The position numbers were made by a program, and so were the translations under genes. The notes beneath the pieces were generated by a model that saw nothing but the letters and a program-made list of their open reading frames with translations, did no database searches and had not been told where the DNA came from. Shown here one piece after another: positions 1-7,000 of a stretch of DNA of 15,080 nucleotides (positions are counted from its first letter, which is position 1; the number at the start of each line of letters is the position of its first letter). Origin of the DNA: JBEVNX01 sp040507895 (GTDB lineage Bacteria; Desulfobacterota; Binatia; JACPRU01); the NCBI GenBank assembly GCA_040507895.1, contig JBEVNX010000145.1:1-15080 (forward strand), written 5' to 3'.

Positions 1-141
1 GCGGAGGCCGACGAGAGCGCGGGCGACGTGCGCGAGCCCGCGCGAAGCCTCGGCGGATCGGTCGTCGTTCGGATCGTGCTCGTCTCTCGACACGCGTGGT
101 TCTTCGGTCGCCGCGGGGAAAGAGGCGGTGCTCTCCCTCAT
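1..141 (-). CDS. Unknown protein translationally coupled to cysA (5' part only)
   Basis: An ATG (141-139) overlaps the cysA stop as ATGA, the same junction type seen between sbp and cysT, with a closely similar GTGA at cysW-cysA. From there the frame stays open for 47 codons to the left edge of the window. The visible N-terminus begins MRESTASFPAATEEPRVSRD and is hydrophilic and acidic. Near the edge it turns more hydrophobic (GLAHVARALVGLR), which could be the approach to a first membrane helix. I do not recognise the family. Its position as fifth gene of the sulfate operon suggests a role in sulfur uptake or assimilation, but that rests on context only. The start is supported by the operon's overlap pattern; no strong Shine-Dalgarno sequence is visible. 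Confidence 0.5.
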   Translation of the reverse strand, partial: MRESTASFPAATEEPRVSRDEHDPNDDRSAEASRGLAHVARALVGLR

Positions 142-1256
142 CTCAGGTTGGCGCGCTCGCGTTCCCTGCCGATCAGCACCGGCGCGGGGAGCGTGGCGGG
201 CGTGGCTTTCCGCTCCCCGCGCGTGTAGATGCTGAACTGCATCAGACGCAGGCGCACCACGGCATCCGGGACGAAGTGCGGAACGTCGTGGTGGAGGTGC
301 GGCAGCTCGATCGTCAGCGCCACGCCGCCCGCGAGCGTCTCGGCGGTCGCACGCACGATCGGGCCGGTGCGCTGCACCCCGGCGACGCGCACGTCGACGC
401 CGGGGCCGCCGGGCTCGGCGAGCCGCAAGTCGCCGGGCCGCACGTAGACGTCGACGGCGCCGCTCGGATGGATCCGGTCGGTGGCGATCGGCTGCTCGGC
501 GCCCGGCAGGTGGACGCTCCGGCCGCGGATCTCCGCGGGCAGCACGTTCGTGTCGCCGAGGAAGTCGAAGACGAACGGCGAGGAGGGATGCTCGTAGAGC
601 TCGTCCGTCGACCCGATCTGCTCGATCCGGCCTTGGTTCATGACCACGATGCGGTCGGCGAGCTCCATCGCTTCTTCTTGGTCGTGGGTGACGAAGATGC
701 TGGTGACGTGGATCTCCTCGTGGAGCCTGCGGAGCCACTGCCGGAGCTCCTGGCGCACCTTCGCGTCGAGCGCGCCGAAGGGCTCGTCAAGCAGCAACAC
801 CCTGGGCTCCGCGGCGAGCGCCCTGGCCAGGGCGACGCGCTGCCGTTGACCGCCGGAGAGTTGCCCCGGGTAGCGCGACTCCAGGCCCTCGAGCCGCACG
901 AGCTTCAGGAGCTCCGCGACGCGCGAGTGGATCCTCGCCCTGGGAGTCTTCCGCACGCGGAGGCCGTAGCCGACGTTCTCGGCGACCGTCATGTGACGGA
1001 AGAGCGCGTAGTGCTGGAAGACGAAGCCGACGTTGCGCTCGCGCGCCGACAGCTCGGTGATGTTCTCCCCCTGAAGCCACACGGAGCCGCGATCGGCGAC
1101 CTCGAGGCCGGCGATGATGCGGAGGAGCGTCGTCTTCCCCGAGCCGGACGGCCCGAGGAGGGCGAGCAAATCGCCGTCCGGAACCTCGAGGCTGACGTCG
1201 TCGAGCGCGGTGAAGTCGCCGAAGGTCTTGAAGACGTTCTCGATGCGGATGCTCAC
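138..1256 (-). CDS. cysA: Sulfate/thiosulfate ABC transporter ATP-binding protein CysA
   Basis: This is the ATPase of the sulfate importer (372 aa; the E. coli protein has 365). It acts on the cytoplasmic face of the inner membrane and couples ATP hydrolysis to transport through CysT/CysW. Visible motifs: Walker A GPSGSGKT (35-42), Q-loop Gln81, signature LSGGQ (133-137), Walker B VLLLDE (153-158), D-loop region near ALDA (162-165) and switch His191 in FVTHDQEEA. Residues from about 240 onward form the TOBE-like regulatory tail typical of the CysA/PotA/MalK group. The GTG start at 1256 overlaps the cysW stop (GTGA), so translation is probably coupled, and the stop overlaps the ATG of the next frame. 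All catalytic residues are present. Family membership is very sure. Sulfate rather than molybdate specificity comes from the neighbouring sbp, cysT and cysW. Confidence 0.95.
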   Translation of the reverse strand: MSIRIENVFKTFGDFTALDDVSLEVPDGDLLALLGPSGSGKTTLLRIIAGLEVADRGSVWLQGENITELSARERNVGFVFQHYALFRHMTVAENVGYGLRVRKTPRARIHSRVAELLKLVRLEGLESRYPGQLSGGQRQRVALARALAAEPRVLLLDEPFGALDAKVRQELRQWLRRLHEEIHVTSIFVTHDQEEAMELADRIVVMNQGRIEQIGSTDELYEHPSSPFVFDFLGDTNVLPAEIRGRSVHLPGAEQPIATDRIHPSGAVDVYVRPGDLRLAEPGGPGVDVRVAGVQRTGPIVRATAETLAGGVALTIELPHLHHDVPHFVPDAVVRLRLMQFSIYTRGERKATPATLPAPVLIGRERERANLR

Positions 1257-2368
1257 GGCCTGCCCCCTTTTCTCTCCGAGTCGTCGCCGCTCCGCATGGA
1301 AGGCACCCTTCTCTCGAGCTTGATCTTCGCGACCAAGGTGAGGATCGCCACCAGCGTCAGCAGCGACGCCACCGCGAACGATCCCGGGAGGTTGTATTCC
1401 TGGAAGAGCTTCTCGATCCTGAGCGGCATCGTGTCGGTCTGCCCGGCGATGTGTCCGGACACCACATAGACTGCGCCGAACTCGCCCATCGCGCGCGCGT
1501 TGCAGAGGATCACGCCGTAGACCAGGCCCCATTTGATGTTCGGCAGCGTGACGTCGCGGAACATCCGCCAGCCGCTGGCGCCGAGGCTCACCGCCGCCAG
1601 GTCTTCGTCCGGTCCGGCGGCTTCCAGGACCGGGATCAACTCCCGCGCCACAAACGGGAAGGTGACGAACGCGGTCGCCAGCACCAGTCCGGGAGTGGCG
1701 AAGATGATCTTCAAGCTCTGGTTGCGGGGCCAGACCTCGAAGTGCTGCTGGAGGAAGAAGAGCGCGCCGAACACGGCGGCGCCCCCCACCACCATCACCG
1801 GCAGCGAACGTTCCCAGATGGCACGGCGTGCCTTCGGATTCGCGGGGCGGAGCATCAGGAGCAGGAGAACGAAGGCGCTGGCGGCGAGGGCGGAGGTCAG
1901 ATAGGGCACGACCGCGTAGCCGTCGCGGCGGAGGAACTCTCCGAAGTAGCCTTGCAGGCCGAAGATCAGCACGAACATCAGCCCGGCGACCACCGGGGAG
2001 ACGGAGAACGGCAGGTCGATGGCCGCCGTCAAGAGCGTCCGCCCGCGGAAGTCGAACCGGGCGATGGCCCAGGCCGCCGCGACGCCGAAGATCACGTTCG
2101 CGGCCAGCGCGATCGGCGCGACGGTCAGGGTGAGGACGATCGAGTGGCGCGTATCGGCGTCGGCGAACAGGTTCTTCCAGTAGATCCCGACGCCCTCGCT
2201 CAGGGCCTGCGCGAAGATGTCGACCAGCGGCACGACGATCAGGACGCCGACCACGACGAGGACGAGCGACGTGAGGCCCCACCGTACCCACGCCGGATCC
2301 CGCTGGGCGCGGCGAATCCGGCCCGCAGCAATGGCCGAATGCCTGCGCGGGGCTGCCTCAGTGCTCAT
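1253..2368 (-). CDS. cysW: Sulfate ABC transporter permease CysW with an extra two-helix insertion
   Basis: This is one of the two inner-membrane permease subunits of the sulfate/thiosulfate importer. The conserved CysW core is clear: DLPFSVSPVVAGL (118-130), the FATPGLVLATAFVTFPFVARELIPV-type segment (223-247), the EAA loop (249-278, containing SLGASGWRMFRDVTLPNI) that contacts CysA, and ARAMGEFGAVYVVSG (291-305). At 371 aa it is about 80 residues longer than E. coli CysW (291). Most of the excess is an insertion at roughly residues 148-215, containing two hydrophobic stretches (152-174 and 189-208) joined by a basic loop (KARRAIWER). There is also an extended N-terminus and a polar, charged C-terminal tail. 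The two added segments would keep the topology of the rest in register. The start overlaps the cysT 3' end by 11 bases and the stop overlaps the cysA GTG. Confidence 0.93.
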   Translation of the reverse strand: MSTEAAPRRHSAIAAGRIRRAQRDPAWVRWGLTSLVLVVVGVLIVVPLVDIFAQALSEGVGIYWKNLFADADTRHSIVLTLTVAPIALAANVIFGVAAAWAIARFDFRGRTLLTAAIDLPFSVSPVVAGLMFVLIFGLQGYFGEFLRRDGYAVVPYLTSALAASAFVLLLLMLRPANPKARRAIWERSLPVMVVGGAAVFGALFFLQQHFEVWPRNQSLKIIFATPGLVLATAFVTFPFVARELIPVLEAAGPDEDLAAVSLGASGWRMFRDVTLPNIKWGLVYGVILCNARAMGEFGAVYVVSGHIAGQTDTMPLRIEKLFQEYNLPGSFAVASLLTLVAILTLVAKIKLERRVPSMRSGDDSERKGGRP

Positions 2369-3182
2369 GGCGCAAGCTCCATCGTTCGAGGCGGTTGATC
2401 AGCACGAGCATCGAGAACGAGACGATCAGCAGCACGACGGCGATCGCCGTGGCCTCGCCGTAAGCGAACTCCTCGAGGCGCGCAACGATCAGGATCGGCG
2501 CGATCTCCGTCTTGTAGGGCATGTTGCCCGAGACGAAGACCACCGAACCGTACTCGCCGACGCCGCGCGCGAATGCGAGCGCGAAGCCGGTGATCAGCGC
2601 GGGAACCAGCATGGGGAAGACGACGTCCCGGAACGCCTGCCAGCGGTTCGCGCCGAGCGAGGCTGCCGCTTCCTCGGACTCCGGATCGAGGTCCTCGAGG
2701 ATCGGCTGCACGGTCCTCACCACGAACGGCAAGCCGACGAAAACCAGCACGAGGACGATCGCGAACCGGCTGTAGGCGCCGTGGATCCCGAGCGGCACCA
2801 GGTATTGCCCGAGCCAGCCGGTCTTCACGTAGAGCGCGGAGTAGACCAGGCCCGCGACCGCCGTCGGCAGGGCGAGCGGCAAGTCGACGAGCGAGTCGAC
2901 GAGCTTCTTCCCGGCGAAGTCGTAGCGCACGAGGACCCACGCGACGAGCAGACCGACAAGCGAGTTTACGACGGCCGCGGCGAACGCGGCGCCGAACGTC
3001 AGGAAGTAGGCGGCGCGCGCGCGGCCGGTCCACACCGCTCCCCAGAACTCGTGCAGCGAGAGCGAGCCCGCCTTGAAGAAACACGCGGTGATCGGGATCA
3101 GGACGAGGATCGAGAGATAGAAGACCGTGTACCCGAGCGAGAGCGAGAACCCGGGGAGCACGCGGCGATCGACGGCCCTCAT
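2358..3182 (-). CDS. cysT: Sulfate ABC transporter permease CysT (CysU)
   Basis: This is the second inner-membrane permease of the sulfate importer, 274 aa, the usual family length. The first helix spans about residues 13-35 and further helices follow at about 59-84, 100-120, 140-160, 192-215 and 243-263. Diagnostic stretches are DLPLALPTAVAGLVY (100-114), the EAA loop (about 167-196, with EEAAASLGANRWQAFRDVVFP) and GVGEYGSVVFVSGN (207-220). The last matches the sulfate permeases and pairs with the equivalent GEFGAV segment of CysW. The ATG overlaps the sbp stop as ATGA and its end overlaps cysW by 11 bases, so the four transporter genes form one transcript. It should form a CysT/CysW heterodimer fed by the periplasmic binding protein. 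No truncation or missing motif is seen. Confidence 0.94.
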   Translation of the reverse strand: MRAVDRRVLPGFSLSLGYTVFYLSILVLIPITACFFKAGSLSLHEFWGAVWTGRARAAYFLTFGAAFAAAVVNSLVGLLVAWVLVRYDFAGKKLVDSLVDLPLALPTAVAGLVYSALYVKTGWLGQYLVPLGIHGAYSRFAIVLVLVFVGLPFVVRTVQPILEDLDPESEEAAASLGANRWQAFRDVVFPMLVPALITGFALAFARGVGEYGSVVFVSGNMPYKTEIAPILIVARLEEFAYGEATAIAVVLLIVSFSMLVLINRLERWSLRHEH

Positions 3183-4198
3183 GACTTCGGCTTGTAGATC
3201 GCGTCGAACACGCCGCCTTCGCCGATGAACTGCTTGTGGGCGTCCTGGAAGTCCTTGGCGATCTCGGTGATGGCGAAGAGGCGGAGCTTCGGGAAGGTCG
3301 CGGCGCGCTTCGCGAGCACGGCCTCGTTACTGGGCCGGTAGAAGTGCTTGGCGATGATCTCCTGCGCCTCGTCGGTGTACAGGTACTCCAGGTAGGCCTC
3401 GGCGGCGTCACGGGTTTTCTTGCGGTCGACGTTTTCGTCGACCACCGCGACGTGCGGCTCGGCCCGGATGCTGATCGGAGGGTAGATGACCTCGAGCTCG
3501 CCCTTGGCTTCGCGGACTTCGAGCTGCGCCTCGTTCTCCCACGCCAGGTGCACGTCACCGATCTCTTTCTGCACGAACGTGGTGCTCGCGCCGCGGGCGC
3601 CCGAGTCGAGGACCGGGACCTGCTTGTAGAGCTTGGTCACGTAGTCGGTGGCGTCCTGCCGCGAGCCGCCGCGCAGCACGACCGAGCCCCAGGCGCTGAA
3701 GAAGCTCAGATAGCCGTTTCCCGAGGTCTTGGGATTCGGCGTGATGACCTCGACCCCCGGCTTCACGAGGTCGGGCCAGTCCTTGATAGCCTTGGGATTT
3801 CCCTTGCGGACGACGAAGACGATCGTCGAGTAGTACGGGAGCGAACGCTCCGGCAGGCGATCGATCCAGCCCGGCTTGATGAGACCCTTGGCGGCGATCG
3901 CGTCGGTGTCGATGATCGAGGCGAGCGTGACGACGTCCGCCTCCAGCCCGTCGATCACGGCGCGCGCCTGCGTGCTCGAGCCGCCGTGCGACTGGTTGAT
4001 CGTCAGCTTCGCACTCTTCGCCTTCTCGTAGCGGGGGATGAAGCTCGCGTTGATGTCGCGCCAGAGCTCGCGCGTCGGATCGTACGAGACGTTCAGAAGC
4101 GTGATCCCGGGGTCGGCGAACGCCGGCGGAATGAACTGCAGAACGAGGGCGCTTAGAGCTGCAAGGAGCAAGGTCTTTCTCATGAGCGGGGTCGCCAT
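3179..4198 (-). CDS. sbp: Periplasmic sulfate-binding protein
   Basis: This periplasmic receptor delivers sulfate (or thiosulfate) to CysT/CysW. A Sec signal is clear at residues 1-28: MRK, then a hydrophobic core LLLAALSALVL, then PPAFA before the mature protein starts at Asp29. The mature part shows the family signature LLNVSYDPTRELW and NQSHGGSSTQARAVIDGLEA, both typical of Sbp/CysP. Also present are PNPKTSGNG, a ligand-site region in this family, and the conserved C-terminal HFYRPSN. The encoded length is 339 aa, as expected. The frame extends upstream to 4315, but ATG 4198 is preferred: it has a GAAGG Shine-Dalgarno about 10 bases upstream, gives a clean signal peptide, and lies downstream of the sigma-54 promoter. 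A second ATG at 4183 would also retain the signal but has no ribosome-binding site. Sbp and CysP cannot be separated firmly from sequence alone. Confidence 0.93.
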   Translation of the reverse strand: MATPLMRKTLLLAALSALVLQFIPPAFADPGITLLNVSYDPTRELWRDINASFIPRYEKAKSAKLTINQSHGGSSTQARAVIDGLEADVVTLASIIDTDAIAAKGLIKPGWIDRLPERSLPYYSTIVFVVRKGNPKAIKDWPDLVKPGVEVITPNPKTSGNGYLSFFSAWGSVVLRGGSRQDATDYVTKLYKQVPVLDSGARGASTTFVQKEIGDVHLAWENEAQLEVREAKGELEVIYPPISIRAEPHVAVVDENVDRKKTRDAAEAYLEYLYTDEAQEIIAKHFYRPSNEAVLAKRAATFPKLRLFAITEIAKDFQDAHKQFIGEGGVFDAIYKPKS

Positions 4199-4250
4199 CG
4201 ATGGATTGCCTTCATCGACACGGAAAAATCCAAAGCAACGGCCATGCCGC

Positions 4251-4273
4251 CGGGTTTCGCGCTCGTAACCCCG
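4251..4273 (-). promoter_or_regulatory. Possible stem-loop at the 5' end of the sbp transcript
   Basis: On the minus strand CGGGGTT and AAACCCG flank a 9-base loop. Four G-C pairs plus two A-T pairs can form with a one-base bulge. It would begin about 8 bases after the predicted sigma-54 transcription start and about 53 bases before the sbp ATG, leaving the ribosome-binding site free. It could be a 5'-stabilising hairpin. It does not look like a SAM riboswitch I know. The stem is short and may be chance. Confidence 0.25.
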
Positions 4274-4291
4274 AGAAATGCTGGGGAATTT

Positions 4292-4307
4292 AGCAGGCGG
4301 GGTGCCA
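4292..4307 (-). promoter_or_regulatory. Sigma-54 (-24/-12) promoter for the sbp-cysTWA operon
   Basis: The minus strand reads TGGCACCCCGCCTGCT. The family consensus is TGGCACN5TTGCW, and this site matches it at all essential positions: TGGCAC, exactly ten bases between the invariant GG and GC, and CTGC for TTGC. It points at sbp. The predicted start is near 4281, giving an untranslated leader of about 83 bases. The divergent neighbour is a sigma-54 activator, which makes a functional promoter far more likely than a chance match. Confidence 0.75.
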
Positions 4308-4318
4308 TAGCCCATCGA

Positions 4319-4362
4319 ATATCACGGGATTTCTGTGAATACTCATTGCTTTACTGTGATTA
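4319..4362. promoter_or_regulatory. Candidate enhancer (activator-binding) half-sites
   Basis: Three related half-sites lie here: CCGTGATAT on the minus strand (4319-4327), CTGTGAATA on the plus strand (4333-4341) and CTGTGATTA on the plus strand (4354-4362). The first two form an inverted pair and the second and third are 21 bases apart, close to two helical turns. They sit 40-80 bases upstream of the predicted sbp start, on the right side for an enhancer. The last ends 3 bases before the activator's ATG, where bound protein could also limit the activator's own expression. The assignment to this regulator is inferred from position. Confidence 0.4.
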
Positions 4363-4365
4363 AGC

Positions 4366-5967
4366 ATGGATGTTGGCTTTGCGATGGAGCGCTCCACCCC
4401 TCTCCTCTTAAAGGTTTGGCGCGAGGCAGGCCGTCACATCGAGATCGACGACGCGGTCTCGCGGATCGCGCGCATGCTGGGCCGCCGCCTGCCGCTCGCC
4501 CTGTTACTCGTCGAGTGGATCGACCCGGAGCGCCGCTGCGTCGAGACGGTAGCCGCCGCCGACGCCGGCGGCGAGCCGCTGCCCGGGCCCCCGAAGCTGG
4601 AACGAACGGAAGCCGCAATGGAAGAGCTGCTCGCCTGGTGCGGGCGGCGCAAGGTGGCGCGGGGCAGCGCGACGGGCGGCGACGACGAGCGCCTCCTGCT
4701 TCGCCCTGCGGGAGACGATCGAGACTTCCTCGCCGGCCCCCTCAGCGTCGAAGGCGCACCGGCCGGGTTGCTCGTGCTCCTCGCCGAGGGGCAGGAGGCC
4801 TTCACGCGCGGGCATCAAGCGATCGTGCGCGTGCTCCTCGACCCGCTCTCGGCGGTGCTCGAGAACCACCGGCGCCTGCGCGACATCCGAGAGCACTGGG
4901 AGGCGGCCGAAGCCGACAAGCGCGCTGCCCTCTCGCGCCTCGGCCGCCAGACGCTCAGGGACGCCATCATCGGCGCCGACCTCGGGCTCCGATCCGTGAT
5001 GGAGCGCGTCGAGTTGGTGGCGCGCTCCGACGTCCCCGTGCTGATCCTCGGCGAGACCGGATCGGGGAAGGAAGTCATCGCGCGCGCGATTCACGACCAC
5101 TCGCCCCGCGCCGCGGGCCCGTTCCTGCGTGTCAATTGCGGCGCCATCAGCCCGGAGCTCATCGACTCCGAGCTCTTCGGGCACGAGCGCGGCAGCTTCA
5201 CTGGAGCGGTCGCCGCCCGCAAGGGCTGGTTCGAGCGCGGCGACGGCGGCACGCTCCTCCTCGACGAGATCGGTGACCTGCCGGTCGCGGCGCAGGCGCG
5301 CCTGCTGCGGATCCTGCAGGACGGATTGTTCGAGCGGGTCGGCGGTGAGAAGCAGCTCCACACCGACGTGCGCGTCGTGGCGGCCACCAACCGTGACCTC
5401 CAGGCGATGGTCGGCGACGGCCGCTTCCGCGAGGACCTCTGGTACCGGATCGCGGTCTTCCCGATCCGGCTTCCGGCGCTCCGCGAGCGAGTCGAGGACA
5501 TCCCCGCGCTCGCCCTGCACTTCGCGGTCCGGGCATCGCGCCGCTTCGGCACGCGGCCGCTCGCGCCCTCCCCGGACGATTTGAAGCAGCTCGCCTCCTA
5601 TCCGTGGCCGGGCAACGTCCGCGAGCTCGGTACGGTCATCGACCGCGCGGCGATCCTCGGCGACGGAAAGCGGCTCGAGGTCGCAACCGCGCTCGGCATC
5701 GCCACCCGTCCGCCGACGTCACGGGTCGCGCCCGCCGAGGCCGCGGCGGGCGAGCCCGAGAACGCGGCGAGTGGCTTGCCGACGCTCGATGCCGCGATGA
5801 CGGCGCACATCGCGGCGGCTCTCGCCCGGACCGCAGGACGCATCGAGGGGCCCTTCGGCGCCGCGCGCCTCCTCGCGATCAATCCGCACACGCTCCGCGC
5901 GCGTATGCGAAAGCTAGGCATCGACCGGCGCCGGTTTTGCCCGGCGAGCGGCGGACAGCCGGGCTAA
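4366..5967 (+). CDS. GAF-type sigma-54-dependent transcriptional activator
   Basis: This is a bacterial enhancer-binding protein of 533 aa. The N-terminal ~170 residues resemble a GAF sensory domain, as in FhlA/NorR-type activators, followed by a charged linker. The AAA+ domain carries Walker A GETGSGKE (229-236), GSFTGA (276-281, a Ser variant of the sigma-54 contact loop GAFTGA), Walker B GGTLLLDE (294-301), FREDLWYR (354-361) with the arginine finger region, and WPGNVREL (414-421). A Fis-type helix-turn-helix lies at about 489-519. There is no response-regulator receiver domain, so it probably senses a small molecule rather than a kinase signal. It is divergent from sbp across an intergenic region with a sigma-54 promoter, and the sulfate operon is its likely target. 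It is not the short GAF-less SfnR type. ATG 4384 is an alternative start; neither has a good ribosome-binding site. Confidence 0.9.
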   Translation: MDVGFAMERSTPLLLKVWREAGRHIEIDDAVSRIARMLGRRLPLALLLVEWIDPERRCVETVAAADAGGEPLPGPPKLERTEAAMEELLAWCGRRKVARGSATGGDDERLLLRPAGDDRDFLAGPLSVEGAPAGLLVLLAEGQEAFTRGHQAIVRVLLDPLSAVLENHRRLRDIREHWEAAEADKRAALSRLGRQTLRDAIIGADLGLRSVMERVELVARSDVPVLILGETGSGKEVIARAIHDHSPRAAGPFLRVNCGAISPELIDSELFGHERGSFTGAVAARKGWFERGDGGTLLLDEIGDLPVAAQARLLRILQDGLFERVGGEKQLHTDVRVVAATNRDLQAMVGDGRFREDLWYRIAVFPIRLPALRERVEDIPALALHFAVRASRRFGTRPLAPSPDDLKQLASYPWPGNVRELGTVIDRAAILGDGKRLEVATALGIATRPPTSRVAPAEAAAGEPENAASGLPTLDAAMTAHIAAALARTAGRIEGPFGAARLLAINPHTLRARMRKLGIDRRRFCPASGGQPG

Positions 5968-6111
5968 AGCCCAGGAACCGCCGGCTACTTGCCCCCGGGC
6001 CTTGACGATCACCGCATCGATCATGGGGAACCGCGGCATCGTGAGATGCACGGTGACGCTAGAGTGGCCGCCTTGTAAGCGAACTCTTCTCCCTTCGTGT
6101 AGACTCGTTCC

Positions 6112-6452
6112 ATGCTACCACGTAGCCAGACCCGAGCGCCGCTTTCAATAACTCTCGAACGCTTGACGCAGATCATGGATGCTGGCGCAGACATGTCACT
6201 ACCCCAAGGCACGCCCGTGCCGGGACGCCCCGAACTGGATCTGATGGCGTCGCTCCTCGACGACGCAATCGACCTTTGTCTCGGCAGAGGAGGGCGGTTG
6301 CACTCAACTGAGCGCGACATCGCCGAAGCGCGCGAATGGGTCACGCTCGGCAACGTCGGACTGATATCGAAGCGTGCGGCTGGCTCGGTATCGAGCCGAG
6401 CATCGGACGGGCGGCGGTCCTGCGGCGACGCCACTCCCCACGGGCGGCGTGA
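6112..6452 (+). pseudogene. Small unknown-family gene broken by a frameshift
   Basis: In the first frame the segment PELDLMASLLDDAIDLCLG...ERDIAEAREWV (about 6223-6342) looks like the N-terminal half of a small (~110-130 aa) uncharacterised protein that I recall from many GC-rich genomes. The pattern is LxxVLxDAxxxxx...EAxxW followed by FxxxCxxLGxDPxxxRxxL. The expected C-terminal part appears in another frame, as DIEACGWLGIEPSIGRAAVL (starting 6363), ending with TGA at 6450-6452. The frame must change between 6340 and 6363, consistent with loss of one base (or a net equivalent). It could be a true pseudogene or a sequencing error. The start is uncertain: ATG 6112, 6175 and 6193 are all possible. 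No function is known to me. Confidence 0.45.
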
Positions 6453-7000
6453 ACGAGCCCCGAGTAGGCCTTATCGGTACGGCGGCTCGCGCAGGAGAGT
6501 TTATGACTGACAGGCGCGGACTTCGACTACCTATGACATGGCAGGAAAATACTGCGGCCGGTCAGACCGATAGCGTTGCTCATGACGGTCGAATTCTCTC
6601 GAAGGTGATTCGACAAGAAACTGCTGCCGAAAACTGCATGACGACCAGAAACTCGCTGGGGAACTAGGGCAGGCTCATAGGTCAATCAATGCACCGTTTG
6701 GTGCGCGGGCGATGGCATCCCTAGAGGTTCGACGGCCGCGCTCGCTCTGTACGTCGCTGGAGAACGACCTGGACTCAGCGGCACGACGCTTGCGTTGCCC
6801 AGATGCAGTCAATCCTCGAAGCGGCCGAGTTTCAGCCCGCGAAGATCAAATACAAGGATTGAGTCGCTCATCGATGCGGCCGCCGCTCCTTCTTGACTAA
6901 AGCGCGGGCGGCGAAGTGGTCACTGCCTAAAGACGGAGAGAGAGAGTCCCTTGAAGAATTGCGCTAGCTCTGGTGTCCGCGGTAAACCGCGGGCTCGTCG
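6453..7000. other. Gene-poor stretch with possible decayed coding remnant
   Basis: No convincing intact gene is visible on either strand. One plus-strand frame (6725-6967) reads protein-like on both sides of a single TGA at 6860-6862: QMQSILEAAEFQPAKIKYKD, then KARAAKWSLPKDGERESLEE, then TAG at 6965. A TAG also lies just before 6725. I do not recognise it. It may be a remnant or chance. The local composition is less GC-rich and less codon-biased than the flanking genes, as expected for non-coding or decaying DNA. Confidence 0.3.
6977..6992 (+). promoter_or_regulatory. GC-rich hairpin in the ribosome-binding region of the CNNM-type gene
   Basis: The sequence CCGCGGTAAACCGCGG is a perfect inverted repeat ending 8 bases before the GTG start at 7001. 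It covers the place where a Shine-Dalgarno sequence would be, and none is otherwise seen. It could reduce or control translation initiation, or be a short protein-binding site. Confidence 0.35.

Noticed and set aside
96..1469. Long plus-strand open frame opposite cysA
   Set aside because: It is a shadow of cysA, whose motifs are complete on the minus strand. GC-rich codon bias keeps the opposite frame open.
138..2291. 717-codon minus-strand frame that would fuse a protein to CysA
   Set aside because: The upstream ~340 codons are out-of-frame cysW; the real CysA begins at GTG 1256.
4199..4281. Sulfur-responsive riboswitch in the sbp leader
   Set aside because: The leader is only about 83 bases and shows no conserved core of a SAM-type riboswitch; only a short stem-loop is visible.
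4504..5520. 338-codon minus-strand frame inside the sigma-54 activator
   Set aside because: It has no family features and lies opposite an unambiguous AAA+ domain.
5957..5974. GGGCTAAAGCCC at the end of the activator gene as a terminator
   Set aside because: Only a four-pair stem with no T-run after it; too weak to call.
6021..6434. 137-codon minus-strand frame opposite the frameshifted small gene
   Set aside because: Low-complexity composition and no recognisable motif; the plus strand shows a better family pattern.
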